This document shows positions 35,492 to 44,345 of a stretch of DNA of 64,000 bases, one piece after another. Under the pieces are notes generated by a model that did no database searches, was not told where the DNA came from, and saw only the letters and a program-made list of their open reading frames with translations. The stretch's first letter is position 1. The number at the start of each line of letters is the position of its first letter. Location of the stretch: contig NZ_CP092183.1 in the NCBI RefSeq assembly GCF_023499255.1, positions 5,328,501-5,392,500 of the forward strand, written 5' to 3'. A program made the position numbers and the translations under genes. Source of the DNA: Couchioplanes caeruleus. GTDB lineage: Bacteria; Actinomycetota; Actinomycetes; Mycobacteriales; Micromonosporaceae.

Positions 35492-37141
35492 GTGACCAGA
35501 CCCCTCCGCTCCAGTGACCCACGGCAACTGGGTGGGTACGAACTGCTGTCCCGGCTCGGCGAGGGCGGCATGGGCACGGTGTTCCTGGCCCGCGACGCGA
35601 GCGGCCGGCTGGTCGCCGTCAAGGTCATCCGGCCCGAGTATGCGTACGAGGACGAGTTCCGCGCCCGGTTCCGCAGCGAGGTCAGCCGCGCCCGGCAGGT
35701 GCCCCCGTTCTGCACCGCCGAGGTGCTCGACGCCGACCCCGAGCACCCCACGCCCTACCTCGTGGTCGAGTACGTCGACGGGCCCAGCCTCGCCGAGGTG
35801 GTCGGCGAGCACGGGCCGCTGACCGCGGGCAACCTGCACAGCGTGGCCGTCGGCGTGGCCACCGCGATCGCGGCGATCCACGGCGCCGGCGTCATCCACC
35901 GCGACCTCAAGCCGCGCAACGTGCTGTTCTCCCTCGGCACCCCGAAGGTCATCGACTTCGGCATCGCCCGGGCGCTGGAGGTGACGAGCGCCCACACGCG
36001 CACCGATCAGATGGTGGGCACGGTCGCGTACATGGCCCCGGAGCGCTTCGACTCCGACAGCCGCGCCACCGGGCCGGCCGCCGACGTGTTCGCGTGGGGC
36101 GCCGTCGTCACGTACGCGGGCACCGGCCGTACGCCGTTCGCCGCCGACTCCCCCGCGGCCACCGCCGCGCGCATCCTCACCCAGCCGCCCGAGCTGGCGG
36201 GGTTGCCGGCGCCGCTGCGCGACCTCGTGGCGCTGACGCTGGCCAAGGACCCCGCCGAGCGGCCGACCGCCCACGAGCTGCTCGACATGCTGCTCGCCGC
36301 GGGGCCGCAGGAGGCGCTGGGCCTCGCGCAGCGCCCGGAGCTGCGGCACGCCGCCGAGGCCGTGCAGCACTCGGGACGGCACTCCACCGGGGACCAGCGA
36401 CGGCGGCGGGCCACCCGTACGCTCACCGACGCCCCACCCCGACGGCGGCGGCGCCGGCACCTCATCCCGCTGGCGGCCGGTGCCGTGGTGGCTGCGGTGC
36501 TCGGCCTCGTCCTGACGATGCACCTCGTGAACGGCGGCGCCTCCGGCGACGACACGGGTCCGGTCCAGCAGATGTCCGTGGCGCCGCCGGCACCGCGTCA
36601 GGTCCGCGGTCCCTCGGTGATCGACCCGCTCGACCGGCCCGGCCAGTGGTACGCCGTCTCCGGTGATCAGGCCTCCTGCACCTTCACCGCCGACGGCCTG
36701 CGGATGCGCTCGGGCGACCTCGGCGAGTTCCACTGCCCCGGGCCCAGCGACACCTTCGCCGGCGACCAGAGCATCACGGCCGACGTGACGCTGAGCAAGC
36801 GGGGCAGCTGCGGGCTGGTCTGGTTCCGCTGGACCGGGCGCAGCGGCTACCTGTTGTCGGCGTGCGAGGGCACGGTCAAGCTCGAGCTCGTCGACGACAA
36901 CGACGAGACCACGCTGACCACCGTGGCCGCACCGGCCTTCACCGTCGGCGCGAAGCACCGGATCGGGATCGAGCTGCGCGGCCGGGTCGCCACCGTGGCG
37001 GTCGACGCGCAGCCCGCCTTCCAGGCGCCGGTCACCGACCCGGCGCTGGTCGCCGGCCGGGTGATGCTCGGCGTGAACGGCGACCCGGAGTACGGCGAGG
37101 GCGACGTGCTGTTCGCCGACGCGCAGATCCGCTCGCTGTAG
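35492..37141 (+). CDS. Membrane Ser/Thr protein kinase with extracellular domain
   Basis: 549 aa. Hanks-type kinase domain at about residues 10-285: glycine loop LGEGGMGTVF, Lys in AVKVIRP, catalytic loop HRDLKPRNVL, DFGIA and APE (YMAPERF). An Arg-rich stop-transfer sequence precedes one helix at about 324-346. The extracellular part (about 200 residues) has a jelly-roll/LamG-like pattern (QSITADVTLSKRGSCGLVWFRW, VDAQPAFQAPVTDPALVAGRVMLGVNG), unlike the PASTA repeats of PknB. GTG 35492 is the start; it lacks a strong ribosome site. It may respond to extracellular glycans or cell-wall material (inference). Confidence 0.9.
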   Translation: MTRPLRSSDPRQLGGYELLSRLGEGGMGTVFLARDASGRLVAVKVIRPEYAYEDEFRARFRSEVSRARQVPPFCTAEVLDADPEHPTPYLVVEYVDGPSLAEVVGEHGPLTAGNLHSVAVGVATAIAAIHGAGVIHRDLKPRNVLFSLGTPKVIDFGIARALEVTSAHTRTDQMVGTVAYMAPERFDSDSRATGPAADVFAWGAVVTYAGTGRTPFAADSPAATAARILTQPPELAGLPAPLRDLVALTLAKDPAERPTAHELLDMLLAAGPQEALGLAQRPELRHAAEAVQHSGRHSTGDQRRRRATRTLTDAPPRRRRRRHLIPLAAGAVVAAVLGLVLTMHLVNGGASGDDTGPVQQMSVAPPAPRQVRGPSVIDPLDRPGQWYAVSGDQASCTFTADGLRMRSGDLGEFHCPGPSDTFAGDQSITADVTLSKRGSCGLVWFRWTGRSGYLLSACEGTVKLELVDDNDETTLTTVAAPAFTVGAKHRIGIELRGRVATVAVDAQPAFQAPVTDPALVAGRVMLGVNGDPEYGEGDVLFADAQIRSL

Positions 37142-37231
37142 CCGCCCGTCCGGGGCCGCAATGATCTCTGCGGCCGGGTTTCGCGTATCTTGACGTACCG
37201 GCCGGCGGGCGGACAGCGAGGCGGGAACGAC

Positions 37232-38143
37232 ATGGCGGACGAGGACGACGAGCTGCAGCGGCAGGATCCGGTGCTGGTGCGCCCGTACATCAGGACCGAG
37301 CCGGGCAGCACCGAGCCCGCGGCCCCCGTGGACCGTCCGGAGGAGACCTGGCCGGAGACGGCCATGCTGCCCGACGAGGACCCGGCGCCCGAGGAGCCCG
37401 CGGCCGCCCCGGCCGCCGCGCCCCCGCCGCCCGGGCGCGGCATCAGCCCGATGCGGCAGCGGCTCATCGTCCTCGGTGGAGTCTTCGTGCTCGCACTGGT
37501 GGCGGCCGCCTTCGTGCTGCTCGGTACGGGCGGCGACGACGAGCCACCGCTGCCGGAGACACAGGCGACGCTGCCCGCCCCCGGCGTCACCGGCTCCCTG
37601 GGCAACGCCCCGGCCTCACAACGCGCCTCCGCGTCCGCGGGCCGGACCCCGCGCCCGTCCGGCACAGCCTCGGCTCGCACGGAGTCCTCGTCGCGTCCGG
37701 ACGCCGTCCCGCCGGCGGCCACGGTCTCGACGCCGACGTCGGCCGCCGCCCCCTCGGCCACGCTCGCGCCCCCGCCCGCGGCGGACCGTACCGGTGCGGT
37801 CACCGCGGCCGGCGGCCGCTGCCTCGCGCTCGGCGGCCTGCTCGGGCTCGACGGCAGCCCCGTGCAGGTGAGCGGATGCAGCGGGGTCAGCTACCAGTCG
37901 TTCACCCTGGCCACCGACGGGACCCTGCGGGTCGCGGGACGCTGCGCCCAGGTCACCGCCGACGCCGAGGTCCGAACCGTACGCTGCGACGACCGCGAGA
38001 GCGCCCAGTGGCGGGCCGGGCCGGACAGTTCGCTGGTGAACCCGGCGACCGGGCAGTGCCTCACCGACCCGGGCTCGGCCGGTGGCACCGCCACGGTGTC
38101 CCCGTGCACCGGCGCCGCGTCGCAGTCCTGGACGCTCCCTTAG
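37232..38143 (+). CDS. Membrane-anchored ricin-type lectin-like protein
   Basis: 303 aa. Acidic/proline-rich cytoplasmic N-terminus of about 80 residues, one helix at about 83-103 ([21 protein letters not shown]), a Ser/Pro/Ala/Thr linker, and a C-terminal beta-trefoil of about 115 residues with QxW-like repeats ([65 protein letters not shown]). Trefoils of this type bind galactose- or xylan-like sugars. It follows the Ser/Thr kinase gene by 90 nt on the same strand and could be a substrate or co-receptor. Confidence 0.82.
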   Translation: MADEDDELQRQDPVLVRPYIRTEPGSTEPAAPVDRPEETWPETAMLPDEDPAPEEPAAAPAAAPPPPGRGISPMRQRLIVLGGVFVLALVAAAFVLLGTGGDDEPPLPETQATLPAPGVTGSLGNAPASQRASASAGRTPRPSGTASARTESSSRPDAVPPAATVSTPTSAAAPSATLAPPPAADRTGAVTAAGGRCLALGGLLGLDGSPVQVSGCSGVSYQSFTLATDGTLRVAGRCAQVTADAEVRTVRCDDRESAQWRAGPDSSLVNPATGQCLTDPGSAGGTATVSPCTGAASQSWTLP

Positions 38144-39018
38144 CCGTCCCGCTCCTCGAGAGCTTTCACGACGGCTGCCATGTCGTCGGTGCCGTGGCCG
38201 AGGGCGACCGCTTCCGCGTACAGCGCGTGGCAGGCGTCCAGCACCGGCGAGGCGATCCCGGCCTGCCGTGCGGCGGCGGCGATCAGCTCGTTGTTGTAGA
38301 GCACGTCCTGCAGGGCGGCCTGCACGGCGAAGTCGCGGCCGAGCAGCTTCGCGGCCTTCACCCGGGACACGTCGCTGGCCATCGGGCCGGCGTCCAGCAC
38401 CGCGGTGAGCCGCGCCAGGTCCAGGCCGTGCCGCTCGGCGAAGTGGTACGCCTCGGCCAGCCCGGTCACCATGCTGATCAGGTACAGGTTGACGGCGAGC
38501 TTCATCAGCAGCGCCTGCGGCACCGGCCCGCACTCCACCGCGTCGCGGATCATCGGGTCCAGCAGCGGGCGTACCTCGGCCACGTCCGCGGCCTCCCCGG
38601 CCAGCATCGCCACCAGCTGCCCCGCCTCGGCGGGTTTGCGCGAGCCGGACACCGGGGCCTCCACGTACCGGCCCCCGGCGGCGGCCACGTCGCCGGCCAG
38701 GCCGCGCGAATACTCGGGTGCGGTCGTACCCATGTGGACCAGCAGCCGCCCGGCGACCGCGCCGAAAGCCGGCGTCCCGCGGCCCAGCACGGCGTCGATC
38801 ACCTCGCCGTTCGCGAGCATCATCAGCACCACACCGGCTTGGTGCAGGACCTCGGCCGGGCTCGCCGCGACGGTCGCGCCGGCGTCGCGTACGGCCTCGC
38901 ACCGGTGCGGGTCCCGGGTCCACACCAGCAGCGGGGTGCCGGCACGGGCCAGGTTGAGCGCCATCGGCTCACCCATCACCCCGAGCCCGAGAAACCCGAC
39001 GATCTTGCTGTCCGCCAT
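38140..39018 (-). CDS. NAD(P)-dependent 3-hydroxyisobutyrate dehydrogenase-like oxidoreductase
   Basis: 292 aa. N-terminal Rossmann motif [19 protein letters not shown], substrate-binding signature [19 protein letters not shown] and the catalytic-lysine region [14 protein letters not shown] (Lys in the KLxxN motif) identify the beta-hydroxyacid dehydrogenase family. Substrate could be 3-hydroxyisobutyrate, tartronate semialdehyde or a larger imine (imine-reductase relatives share the fold but usually lack this lysine). ATG 39018 has a TACCGT box 6 nt upstream and no ribosome site. Confidence 0.9.
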   Translation of the reverse strand: MADSKIVGFLGLGVMGEPMALNLARAGTPLLVWTRDPHRCEAVRDAGATVAASPAEVLHQAGVVLMMLANGEVIDAVLGRGTPAFGAVAGRLLVHMGTTAPEYSRGLAGDVAAAGGRYVEAPVSGSRKPAEAGQLVAMLAGEAADVAEVRPLLDPMIRDAVECGPVPQALLMKLAVNLYLISMVTGLAEAYHFAERHGLDLARLTAVLDAGPMASDVSRVKAAKLLGRDFAVQAALQDVLYNNELIAAAARQAGIASPVLDACHALYAEAVALGHGTDDMAAVVKALEERDG

Positions 39019-39024
39019 GGCCGT

Positions 39025-39030
39025 ACGGTA
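39025..39030 (-). promoter_or_regulatory. -10 box TACCGT of a probable leaderless promoter
   Basis: On the minus strand TACCGT is 6 nt before ATG 39018 of the hydroxyisobutyrate dehydrogenase-like gene. Confidence 0.5.
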
Positions 39031-39111
39031 ACCACGCCCGCCGCCTCCGGGCACCAGCCAATTCCGCGGCGGCGGCCTGCGGCGGTCACGGTCGCACACC
39101 GCCGTACCCGC

Positions 39112-39822
39112 TCAGGGTCTGCGGGCGAGGACCAGCCAGAACCGGGGCGTACCGTCGCGGGCCTGCCCCAGGGTGGTCAGGGCGCGCGATGCCACGGTGA
39201 AGCCGGCCGCCGTCAGGTCGGCGCGGAGGGCGCGGAACCCGGTGGTGCGGTAGTACATGACGAACGGCGGGCGCCACACGGCGTTGCGCACCCGCATCGC
39301 CAGGTCGAACCCGGCCATCGCCCAGTGGTCGACCGAGGCGACCGGCGGCGGCGCCCAGATCGGGAACGCGAAGAGTCCGCCGGGCCGCAACGCACGGCGT
39401 ACGCCCGCGAGCAGCGCCGGGCGTTCCGCGGGCAGGAAGTGCCCGAGCGCCCCGAACGTGACCGCGAGGTCGAAGCCGCCGGTGAACGGCAGCGCGCGGA
39501 CGTCGCCCCGGACCAGCGTGGCATCCGGGTGGGCCAGGTGCGCCCGCGCGAGCATGCCGGCGCTGAAGTCCACGCCGGTGACCCGGCCGCGGCACAGGGA
39601 GCCGAGCGCTGTCAGGCCCGCGCCCGTGCCGCAGCAGACGTCCAGCCCGTCGCCGAACGGGGCCAGCCCGGACAGCACCTGCACGCTCGCCTCGATGATG
39701 CCGTCGGACGTCCGGAAGGGCGTGTGGTCGAACTTCGGGGCCAGGAGGTCGTAGCCGCGCTCCACGGAGGACAGCGCCTGGACGCCGAGCTCGCGCAGAG
39801 TCGGGCCCTGTGGCGAGAACAC
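39112..39822 (-). CDS. Class I SAM-dependent methyltransferase
   Basis: 236 aa. The SAM-binding glycine loop is LDVCCGTGAGLTALG, with VTGVDFSAGMLARA (acidic end of strand 2), GDVRALPF and FGALGHFLP as later motifs. The N-terminus (SVERGYDLLAPKFDHTPFRT) resembles ubiquinone/menaquinone or small-molecule methyltransferases; the acceptor is unknown. GTG 39822 has a TAGGCT box 6 nt upstream. Confidence 0.88.
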   Translation of the reverse strand: MFSPQGPTLRELGVQALSSVERGYDLLAPKFDHTPFRTSDGIIEASVQVLSGLAPFGDGLDVCCGTGAGLTALGSLCRGRVTGVDFSAGMLARAHLAHPDATLVRGDVRALPFTGGFDLAVTFGALGHFLPAERPALLAGVRRALRPGGLFAFPIWAPPPVASVDHWAMAGFDLAMRVRNAVWRPPFVMYYRTTGFRALRADLTAAGFTVASRALTTLGQARDGTPRFWLVLARRP

Positions 39823-39828
39823 CGGCCG

Positions 39829-39834
39829 AGCCTA
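39829..39834 (-). promoter_or_regulatory. -10 box TAGGCT of a probable leaderless promoter
   Basis: On the minus strand TAGGCT lies 6 nt before GTG 39822 of the methyltransferase gene. Confidence 0.5.
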
Positions 39835-39921
39835 CCTTCCGTCCCTTGACCCTCGACCAGGTCGAGGGCCCACGCTCACCGGTGACGTCCGATGAGCGTG
39901 ACGAGTGAGGAGGGCCCGGCG

Positions 39922-40329
39922 ATGACCGACCTGGAACGGCTGCGCCCGGTGGTGCGAGCCGGCTGGGGAGCGGACACCTGCGACCCGCACGACCTGCCGG
40001 ACTGGCACCCCGGCAACCCGGCCCGCGGCCAGTGCGGGGTGACCGCGCTGGTCGTGCAGGACCTGCTCGGCGGAGAGCTGGTCCTCGGCGAGGTCTTCGC
40101 CGGGGGCGCCCGGGTCGGGCACCACTACTGGAACCGGCTGCCCGACGGCCGCGAGGTGGACCTCACCGCCGGCCAGTTCCACCCCGGTGAGGTCGTCGTG
40201 GGAGGCGAGGTGCAGCACCGCCCGCCGGACGCTCCCCGCCGCTGCCGCCGGCAGTACGACATCCTGCGGCAGCGCGTCCTCGCCGCACTGCGGAACGACG
40301 AGGTCAGGAACTGCGCGCCCGGAAGCTGA
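39922..40329 (+). CDS. YunG-like protein of unknown function
   Basis: 135 aa. The pattern NPARGQCGVTALVVQDLLGGELVLGEVFAGG followed by GHHYWNRLPDGREVDLTAGQF is that of the YunG family; the Cys, His and Asp in these blocks resemble a cysteine-peptidase/transglutaminase-like triad, but activity is not established. ATG 39922 is preceded by GAGGAGGG, favouring it over the in-frame upstream ATG at 39892. It is flanked by unrelated genes on the opposite strand. Confidence 0.8.
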   Translation: MTDLERLRPVVRAGWGADTCDPHDLPDWHPGNPARGQCGVTALVVQDLLGGELVLGEVFAGGARVGHHYWNRLPDGREVDLTAGQFHPGEVVVGGEVQHRPPDAPRRCRRQYDILRQRVLAALRNDEVRNCAPGS

Positions 40330-40410
40330 GACGCTCGGGGCCGACAACGCCGGGCGTCACCGTGGTCAGCGTCCGGGGCTGGCACCCGTTCCTGCCGTGA
40401 CGCGGTGTGG

Positions 40411-40899
40411 TCAGCTCTTGGGAACCCAGATGTTGTCGTGCTCGAGGTAGAACGCCGTCCGTTCCTCGTCGGACATCTCCGCCACCCGGGCCAGCCCTTC
40501 GAAGTAGCCCTCCCGCGGCGCGCCCGGGGAGAAGTGCAGCAGCATCGATGCCGGCTTGCCGGACTCGTTCTTGAAGCCGTGGATGCCGCCGGCCGGTACG
40601 TGGACGTAGTCGCCGGGCTCGGCGTCGATCCAGCGGCGGCCGTCGTAGATGCGCATGGTGCCGGACAGGATGTAGAAGGACTCGGTCAGCGAGTGGTGGA
40701 AGTGCGGGTCCGGCCCGGTCACGTCCGGCCCGCACTCCCAGCGGTAGAGGCCGAACAGGCCGCCGGTCGAGGCGCCGGTGGACAGGTAGTGCACGCGGGT
40801 GCCGTTGGGGTAGACGAGCTCCGGCGCGGTGCCGTCCGGGCGGTAGGCGGCGCTGATCTCGCCCTCGTCCCCGTGGTACAGCGGAGGTGGGTAGGTCAC
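40411..40899 (-). CDS. Cupin-domain protein
   Basis: 162 aa. The cupin metal site is complete: motif 1 PHFHHSLTESFYILSGTM (three His and Glu) and motif 2 PGDYVHVPAGGIHGF (His). Small single-cupin proteins of this type include isomerases, dioxygenases and sensors, so no reaction is assigned. GTG 40899 has CATGAT, a near -10 box, 6 nt upstream, consistent with a leaderless start. Confidence 0.88.
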   Translation of the reverse strand: MTYPPPLYHGDEGEISAAYRPDGTAPELVYPNGTRVHYLSTGASTGGLFGLYRWECGPDVTGPDPHFHHSLTESFYILSGTMRIYDGRRWIDAEPGDYVHVPAGGIHGFKNESGKPASMLLHFSPGAPREGYFEGLARVAEMSDEERTAFYLEHDNIWVPKS

Positions 40900-40946
40900 C
40901 GGCCCATCATGCCCCGGACGGCCCCGCCGCGCGGCCCCGCCGGCGG

Positions 40947-41528
40947 TCAGCCGGTACGGCCGTTGGCGTAGACGACCCGGAAACCGAGGTGCTCGGCGAG
41001 GGCGGCCCACCGGCCGGAGCGGACGAGCCGTTCCACGCTGTCGATGCGCCCGCCGTTGACCAGCGCGTTCAGCACCACCGTCTCGAAGGCCGCCGACTCC
41101 ACCCAGTCGATGGCCTTGGTGAAGCCGCACAGCATCGCGGCCTTGGTCTCGTGCAGGAATTCCTTGAGCACCCGGTCGGAGGCGCGCAGCACGGAGCAGC
41201 TGCCGAAGTACAGGGTGCGGCCGGCGCAGCGCCCGGACATCCAGGCGGCGATCTCGTCCAGCTCGACCGTGGTCTTGGCGGTGAGGCAGAGCTGGGACGG
41301 CTGGCCGTGCAGCGCGAAGAACCCGACCTTGAAGTCCTGGTACTTGCGGGACAGCCAGGTGTCGAGGTAGTAGTGCAGTTCCTCGATGGTGGCGGTGTCG
41401 CGGTGGATGAAGCGGATGCTGCCGAGGCGTTCGAGCAGCTCGAGGGTGGGCAGGACGGAACCCCGCTCGGTGAGGTCGTCCTCCCACTGCCCCTCGACGC
41501 AGAACACTCCCCCGGGCTTGGCCACCAT
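40947..41528 (-). CDS. DUF6642-like protein
   Basis: 193 aa. Notable blocks are KPGGVFCVEGQWEDDLTERGSVLPTLELLERLG, RFIHRDTATIEELHYYL, YQDFKVGFFALHGQPS and GRTLYFGSCSVL. The order beta-strand/His (ALHG) then beta-strand/Cys (GSCS) is reminiscent of a caspase-like His/Cys dyad, so a CHAT-type or related peptidase fold is possible. The DUF assignment is from memory of these motifs. ATG 41528 follows GAGGGGGA. No partner gene is adjacent. Confidence 0.65.
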   Translation of the reverse strand: MVAKPGGVFCVEGQWEDDLTERGSVLPTLELLERLGSIRFIHRDTATIEELHYYLDTWLSRKYQDFKVGFFALHGQPSQLCLTAKTTVELDEIAAWMSGRCAGRTLYFGSCSVLRASDRVLKEFLHETKAAMLCGFTKAIDWVESAAFETVVLNALVNGGRIDSVERLVRSGRWAALAEHLGFRVVYANGRTG

Positions 41529-41699
41529 TCCCCCTCGCGCCGCGACGCCGATCATCGCCGACCCGACGACGCTAGCCGACGCCGCGGATCGCGGTGGCCC
41601 GGGACACATGAAGCCTGACAATGCTCACATATCGGCCCGACCTGCCGACGGCACGGTTCGCCGCCGGGATCCGCCCGGCGCCGTACGGGAGGTCAGAGG

Positions 41700-42707
41700 T
41701 TGTTGAACAAGGGCTGGGCCTGGCTCGCAGTGGTCGCCGCCGGGGGCGCGGCCGCGCTGACCGCACCCGTCGCGGCGTCGGCGGCTCCCGGGACCGGCGG
41801 GCGGGCGACGCTCGCGGCGGCCGGCGACCCGGCGTCGCTCTCGCTGCAGGCGCCCGCGACCGTGGCCCGGCTGGGGTCGCTGACGCTGACCGGCACGCTC
41901 TCGGCGGGCGCGGTCTCGCTGAGCGTCACCCGTCAGGACCTGGCCGGCTCGCACCCCCTCGCTGCGGTCACGGCGGACGCGGCGGGCGCCTTCACCGTCC
42001 ACGACCAGCCCCCGGTGGGCGGCGTCAACACGTACACGGTGAGCTGGGCGGGCGATGACACGTACGGGCCGGCGAGCCGGCAGGTCACGGTCACGGTGTC
42101 GCGCCGGGCGGCCCAGCTGAGCGTCACCCGCAACGCCTCGACGTACGCGTACAAGGCGGCCGCCACGGTCACGGCGAAGCTGGGGACGACCCACGACGTG
42201 CGCACGGTCTGTCTTCAGGCGACGCCGGCGGGCGGCACCAAGGTCACGATCAAATGCGGTTCGGGTACGGTCACCGCCACGTACCGCATCACCCGCCGGA
42301 CGACCTTCAGCGCGTCCTTCGCGGGCGACCAGTGGTACCTGCCCCGCACGGTGAGCACCTCGGCGACCGCCCGTGCGCAGATCTCCGAGGTCATGGACCG
42401 CCAGTACCGCTCGTCGGGCAAGTACAAGCTCTACCACCGCAGCGTGAACCCCCTGCTGCTCACCCGCATCCTGCCGGCGCGCCCGGGCGGCTGCTACGGC
42501 TTCCAGGGGCAGGCGTACGTGTCGGGGGCCTGGCGTACGGTCATGACGAAGCCCTGCTTCACGCTCAACGGCGACAGCATCGGCGGGGTGGAGCTGGTCG
42601 GCTCGCACACCACGGGCATGCGCTGGCGGCTGCGCTCCACCTTCGCCGGCGACGCGACGAACGCGGCGGCGACCGGCTCCTGGCAGTACCTGAAGTTCAC
42701 CGCCTGA
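41700..42707 (+). CDS. Secreted protein with Ig-like domains
   Basis: 335 aa. The start is TTG 41700, set by GGGAGG 7 nt upstream and by the signal peptide that follows (LNKGWAWLAVVAAGGAAALTA, cleavage near ASA). Two or three beta-sandwich repeats are visible: ASLSLQAPATVARLGSLTLTGTL...NTYTVSWAGDDTYGPAS and AQLSVTRNASTYAYKAAATVTAKL...TFSASFAGDQWYL, both of a bacterial Ig-like type. The C-terminal third (YHRSVNPLLLTRILPARPGGCYGFQGQ) is a separate beta domain. No enzymatic residues; a surface or matrix protein is likely. Confidence 0.8.
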   Translation: MLNKGWAWLAVVAAGGAAALTAPVAASAAPGTGGRATLAAAGDPASLSLQAPATVARLGSLTLTGTLSAGAVSLSVTRQDLAGSHPLAAVTADAAGAFTVHDQPPVGGVNTYTVSWAGDDTYGPASRQVTVTVSRRAAQLSVTRNASTYAYKAAATVTAKLGTTHDVRTVCLQATPAGGTKVTIKCGSGTVTATYRITRRTTFSASFAGDQWYLPRTVSTSATARAQISEVMDRQYRSSGKYKLYHRSVNPLLLTRILPARPGGCYGFQGQAYVSGAWRTVMTKPCFTLNGDSIGGVELVGSHTTGMRWRLRSTFAGDATNAAATGSWQYLKFTA

Positions 42708-42732
42708 GCCGGTGCCGGGGGCGCCGCGCCGG

Positions 42733-43617
42733 TCAGAGCAGGCCGGAGCGGCGCCACAGGGCCATGCCGGGGCCGCCGATCAGGTCCAGGTCCTTCAGGA
42801 ACGCGACGACCTTCTCCCCCGCCCAGCGCATCGTCTCCCGGAAGTGCGGATTCTCCCGTGCCGCCCGCGCGCCCACGCGCGGGTCGATGCCCACCGACCG
42901 GTAGACCTCCGGCGAGATGAGCCGCCGCCCGGTCAGGTACGCCGCCCGCGCGATGATGATCCGGTCGTGGGCGAGCCGGCTGCGCCCGGCCGCGCGGACC
43001 TGGCGGGCGAGCTCCTCGCGGGCGTAGCGCACGTGCCGGGCCTCCTCGATGACGTGGATGCGCGACACCATGCGCACCAGCGGCTGCAGGCTCTCGTCGG
43101 CGGCCGCCTCGCGCTGCAGGGCGTCGAGGATCTCCTCGGCGATGAGGATGGCGGCGTACATGCGGGGGCCGGTGGCGGTCGCGGCGATCCATTTGCCGAG
43201 GCCGTTGTCGAACGCGCCGACCCGGTAGACCGGGCAGCCCAGCTTCTCGATCATGCGGCCGAACATCACCGAGTGGCGGCACTCGTCGGCGACCTCGGTG
43301 AGCGCGTACTGGGCGTGCGGGGCGGTCGGGTCCTGCCGGTAGTACTCGCGGAGCAGCAGCTGCATGAGGATCGTCTCGAACCAGACGCCGAGGCTGGCGA
43401 TGCTCGCGACCTCGTGCTTCGTCAGGGTGCGGCGCTGCTCGAGGCTCAGGCCGTCCCACAGCGGGGTGCCGTACAGCGACGAGCGGTGCGGGGGCGCGAA
43501 GAAGGCGTCGGGCCGCAGCGGCGCGTCCCAGTCGATCTCCACCTCGGGGTCGTACGAGTGCGACGCCGACGAGCGCAGAAGCCGGGTCGCGGTCTGGGAA
43601 CGGTCGGAGAGGACCAC
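42733..43617 (-). CDS. AurF-family diiron oxygenase
   Basis: 294 aa, ferritin-like four-helix oxygenase related to the p-aminobenzoate N-oxygenase AurF. Iron ligands are supplied by helices WFETILMQLLLREY (Glu), ALTEVADECRHSVMFGRM (ExxxEx2H-type, Glu and His), ILIAEEILDALQ (Glu) and HVIEEARHVRYAREE (Glu and His). GTG 43617 follows GGAGGC. It is divergent from a TetR regulator with a palindromic operator in the 53-nt gap. No biosynthetic cluster surrounds it, so a role in lipid or small-molecule oxidation is as likely as N-oxygenation. Confidence 0.88.
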   Translation of the reverse strand: MVLSDRSQTATRLLRSSASHSYDPEVEIDWDAPLRPDAFFAPPHRSSLYGTPLWDGLSLEQRRTLTKHEVASIASLGVWFETILMQLLLREYYRQDPTAPHAQYALTEVADECRHSVMFGRMIEKLGCPVYRVGAFDNGLGKWIAATATGPRMYAAILIAEEILDALQREAAADESLQPLVRMVSRIHVIEEARHVRYAREELARQVRAAGRSRLAHDRIIIARAAYLTGRRLISPEVYRSVGIDPRVGARAARENPHFRETMRWAGEKVVAFLKDLDLIGGPGMALWRRSGLL

Positions 43618-43634
43618 GTCTGCCTCCGCAGGGG

Positions 43635-43663
43635 TTGACGTTACCGGAAGTAACAGCTACTTG
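43635..43663. promoter_or_regulatory. Divergent aurF/tetR promoter with TetR-type operator
   Basis: On the plus strand TTGACG (43635-43640) and TACTTG (43658-43663) are 17 nt apart, 7 nt before ATG 43671. On the minus strand TAACGT (43643-43638) could serve the AurF gene. The palindrome GTTAC-CGGAA-GTAAC (43640-43654) overlaps both. Confidence 0.6.
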
Positions 43664-43670
43664 TCGTACT

Positions 43671-44345
43671 ATGAACTCCACGGACCCGGGCGTCAACACA
43701 TCCCCGGACGGGCGCAGCAAACGCTGGGCCGACCATCGCGAGCGCCGCCGCGAGGATCTCGTCGACGCCGTCATCGAGGCGATCCGCGAGCTCGGCCCCG
43801 AGCCGGGCATCGATGCGGTCGCCGCGCACGCCGGGGTCAGCAAGCCCGTGCTCTACCGCTACTTCCAGGACAAATCGGGTCTGTGGGAGGCCGTCGGGCG
43901 CCGGGCCGCCACCGCGGTGGTCGAGGCCGTCGCCCCGGCCGTGGCCGCCGTACGCGAGGAGCGCGACGTCGTGGCCGCGGCGATCGACGCGTACCTGGCG
44001 TACATCGAGGCGGACCCGCACCTGTACCGGTTCGTGGTGCACCAGCGCGGCATCGCCCGCGAGCGCGACGTGGTGGCCGACGCGATCGACACCGTCGCCA
44101 GCGGCCTCGCGCGGATCCTCGGCGACCGGCTGCGCGCGCTCGGGCTCGACTCCGGGCCGGCGCTGCCGTGGGCGTACGGCATCGTCGGCTACGTCCAGAC
44201 GGTCGGCGACTGGTGGCTGCGGCACCAGCAGCCGATCAGCCGCGAGGCGCTGGCGACCTACGTGACCACGTTTCTCTGGGGCGGCGTCACCGGCATCCGG
44301 ACGGCCGCCGACACACCGGGCGGATTGGCGGCGACGGGACTGTGA
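43671..44345 (+). CDS. TetR-family transcriptional regulator
   Basis: 224 aa. HTH at about residues 22-68 (RREDLVDAVIEAIRELGPEPGIDAVAAHAGVSKPVLYRYFQDKSGLWEAVG), followed by an alpha-helical effector domain ending in YGIVGYVQTVGDWWLRHQQPISREALATYV, a segment common in actinobacterial TetR proteins linked to lipid metabolism. It probably represses the divergent AurF gene and itself. GTGA overlap couples it to the DUF4873 gene downstream. Confidence 0.9.
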   Translation: MNSTDPGVNTSPDGRSKRWADHRERRREDLVDAVIEAIRELGPEPGIDAVAAHAGVSKPVLYRYFQDKSGLWEAVGRRAATAVVEAVAPAVAAVREERDVVAAAIDAYLAYIEADPHLYRFVVHQRGIARERDVVADAIDTVASGLARILGDRLRALGLDSGPALPWAYGIVGYVQTVGDWWLRHQQPISREALATYVTTFLWGGVTGIRTAADTPGGLAATGL

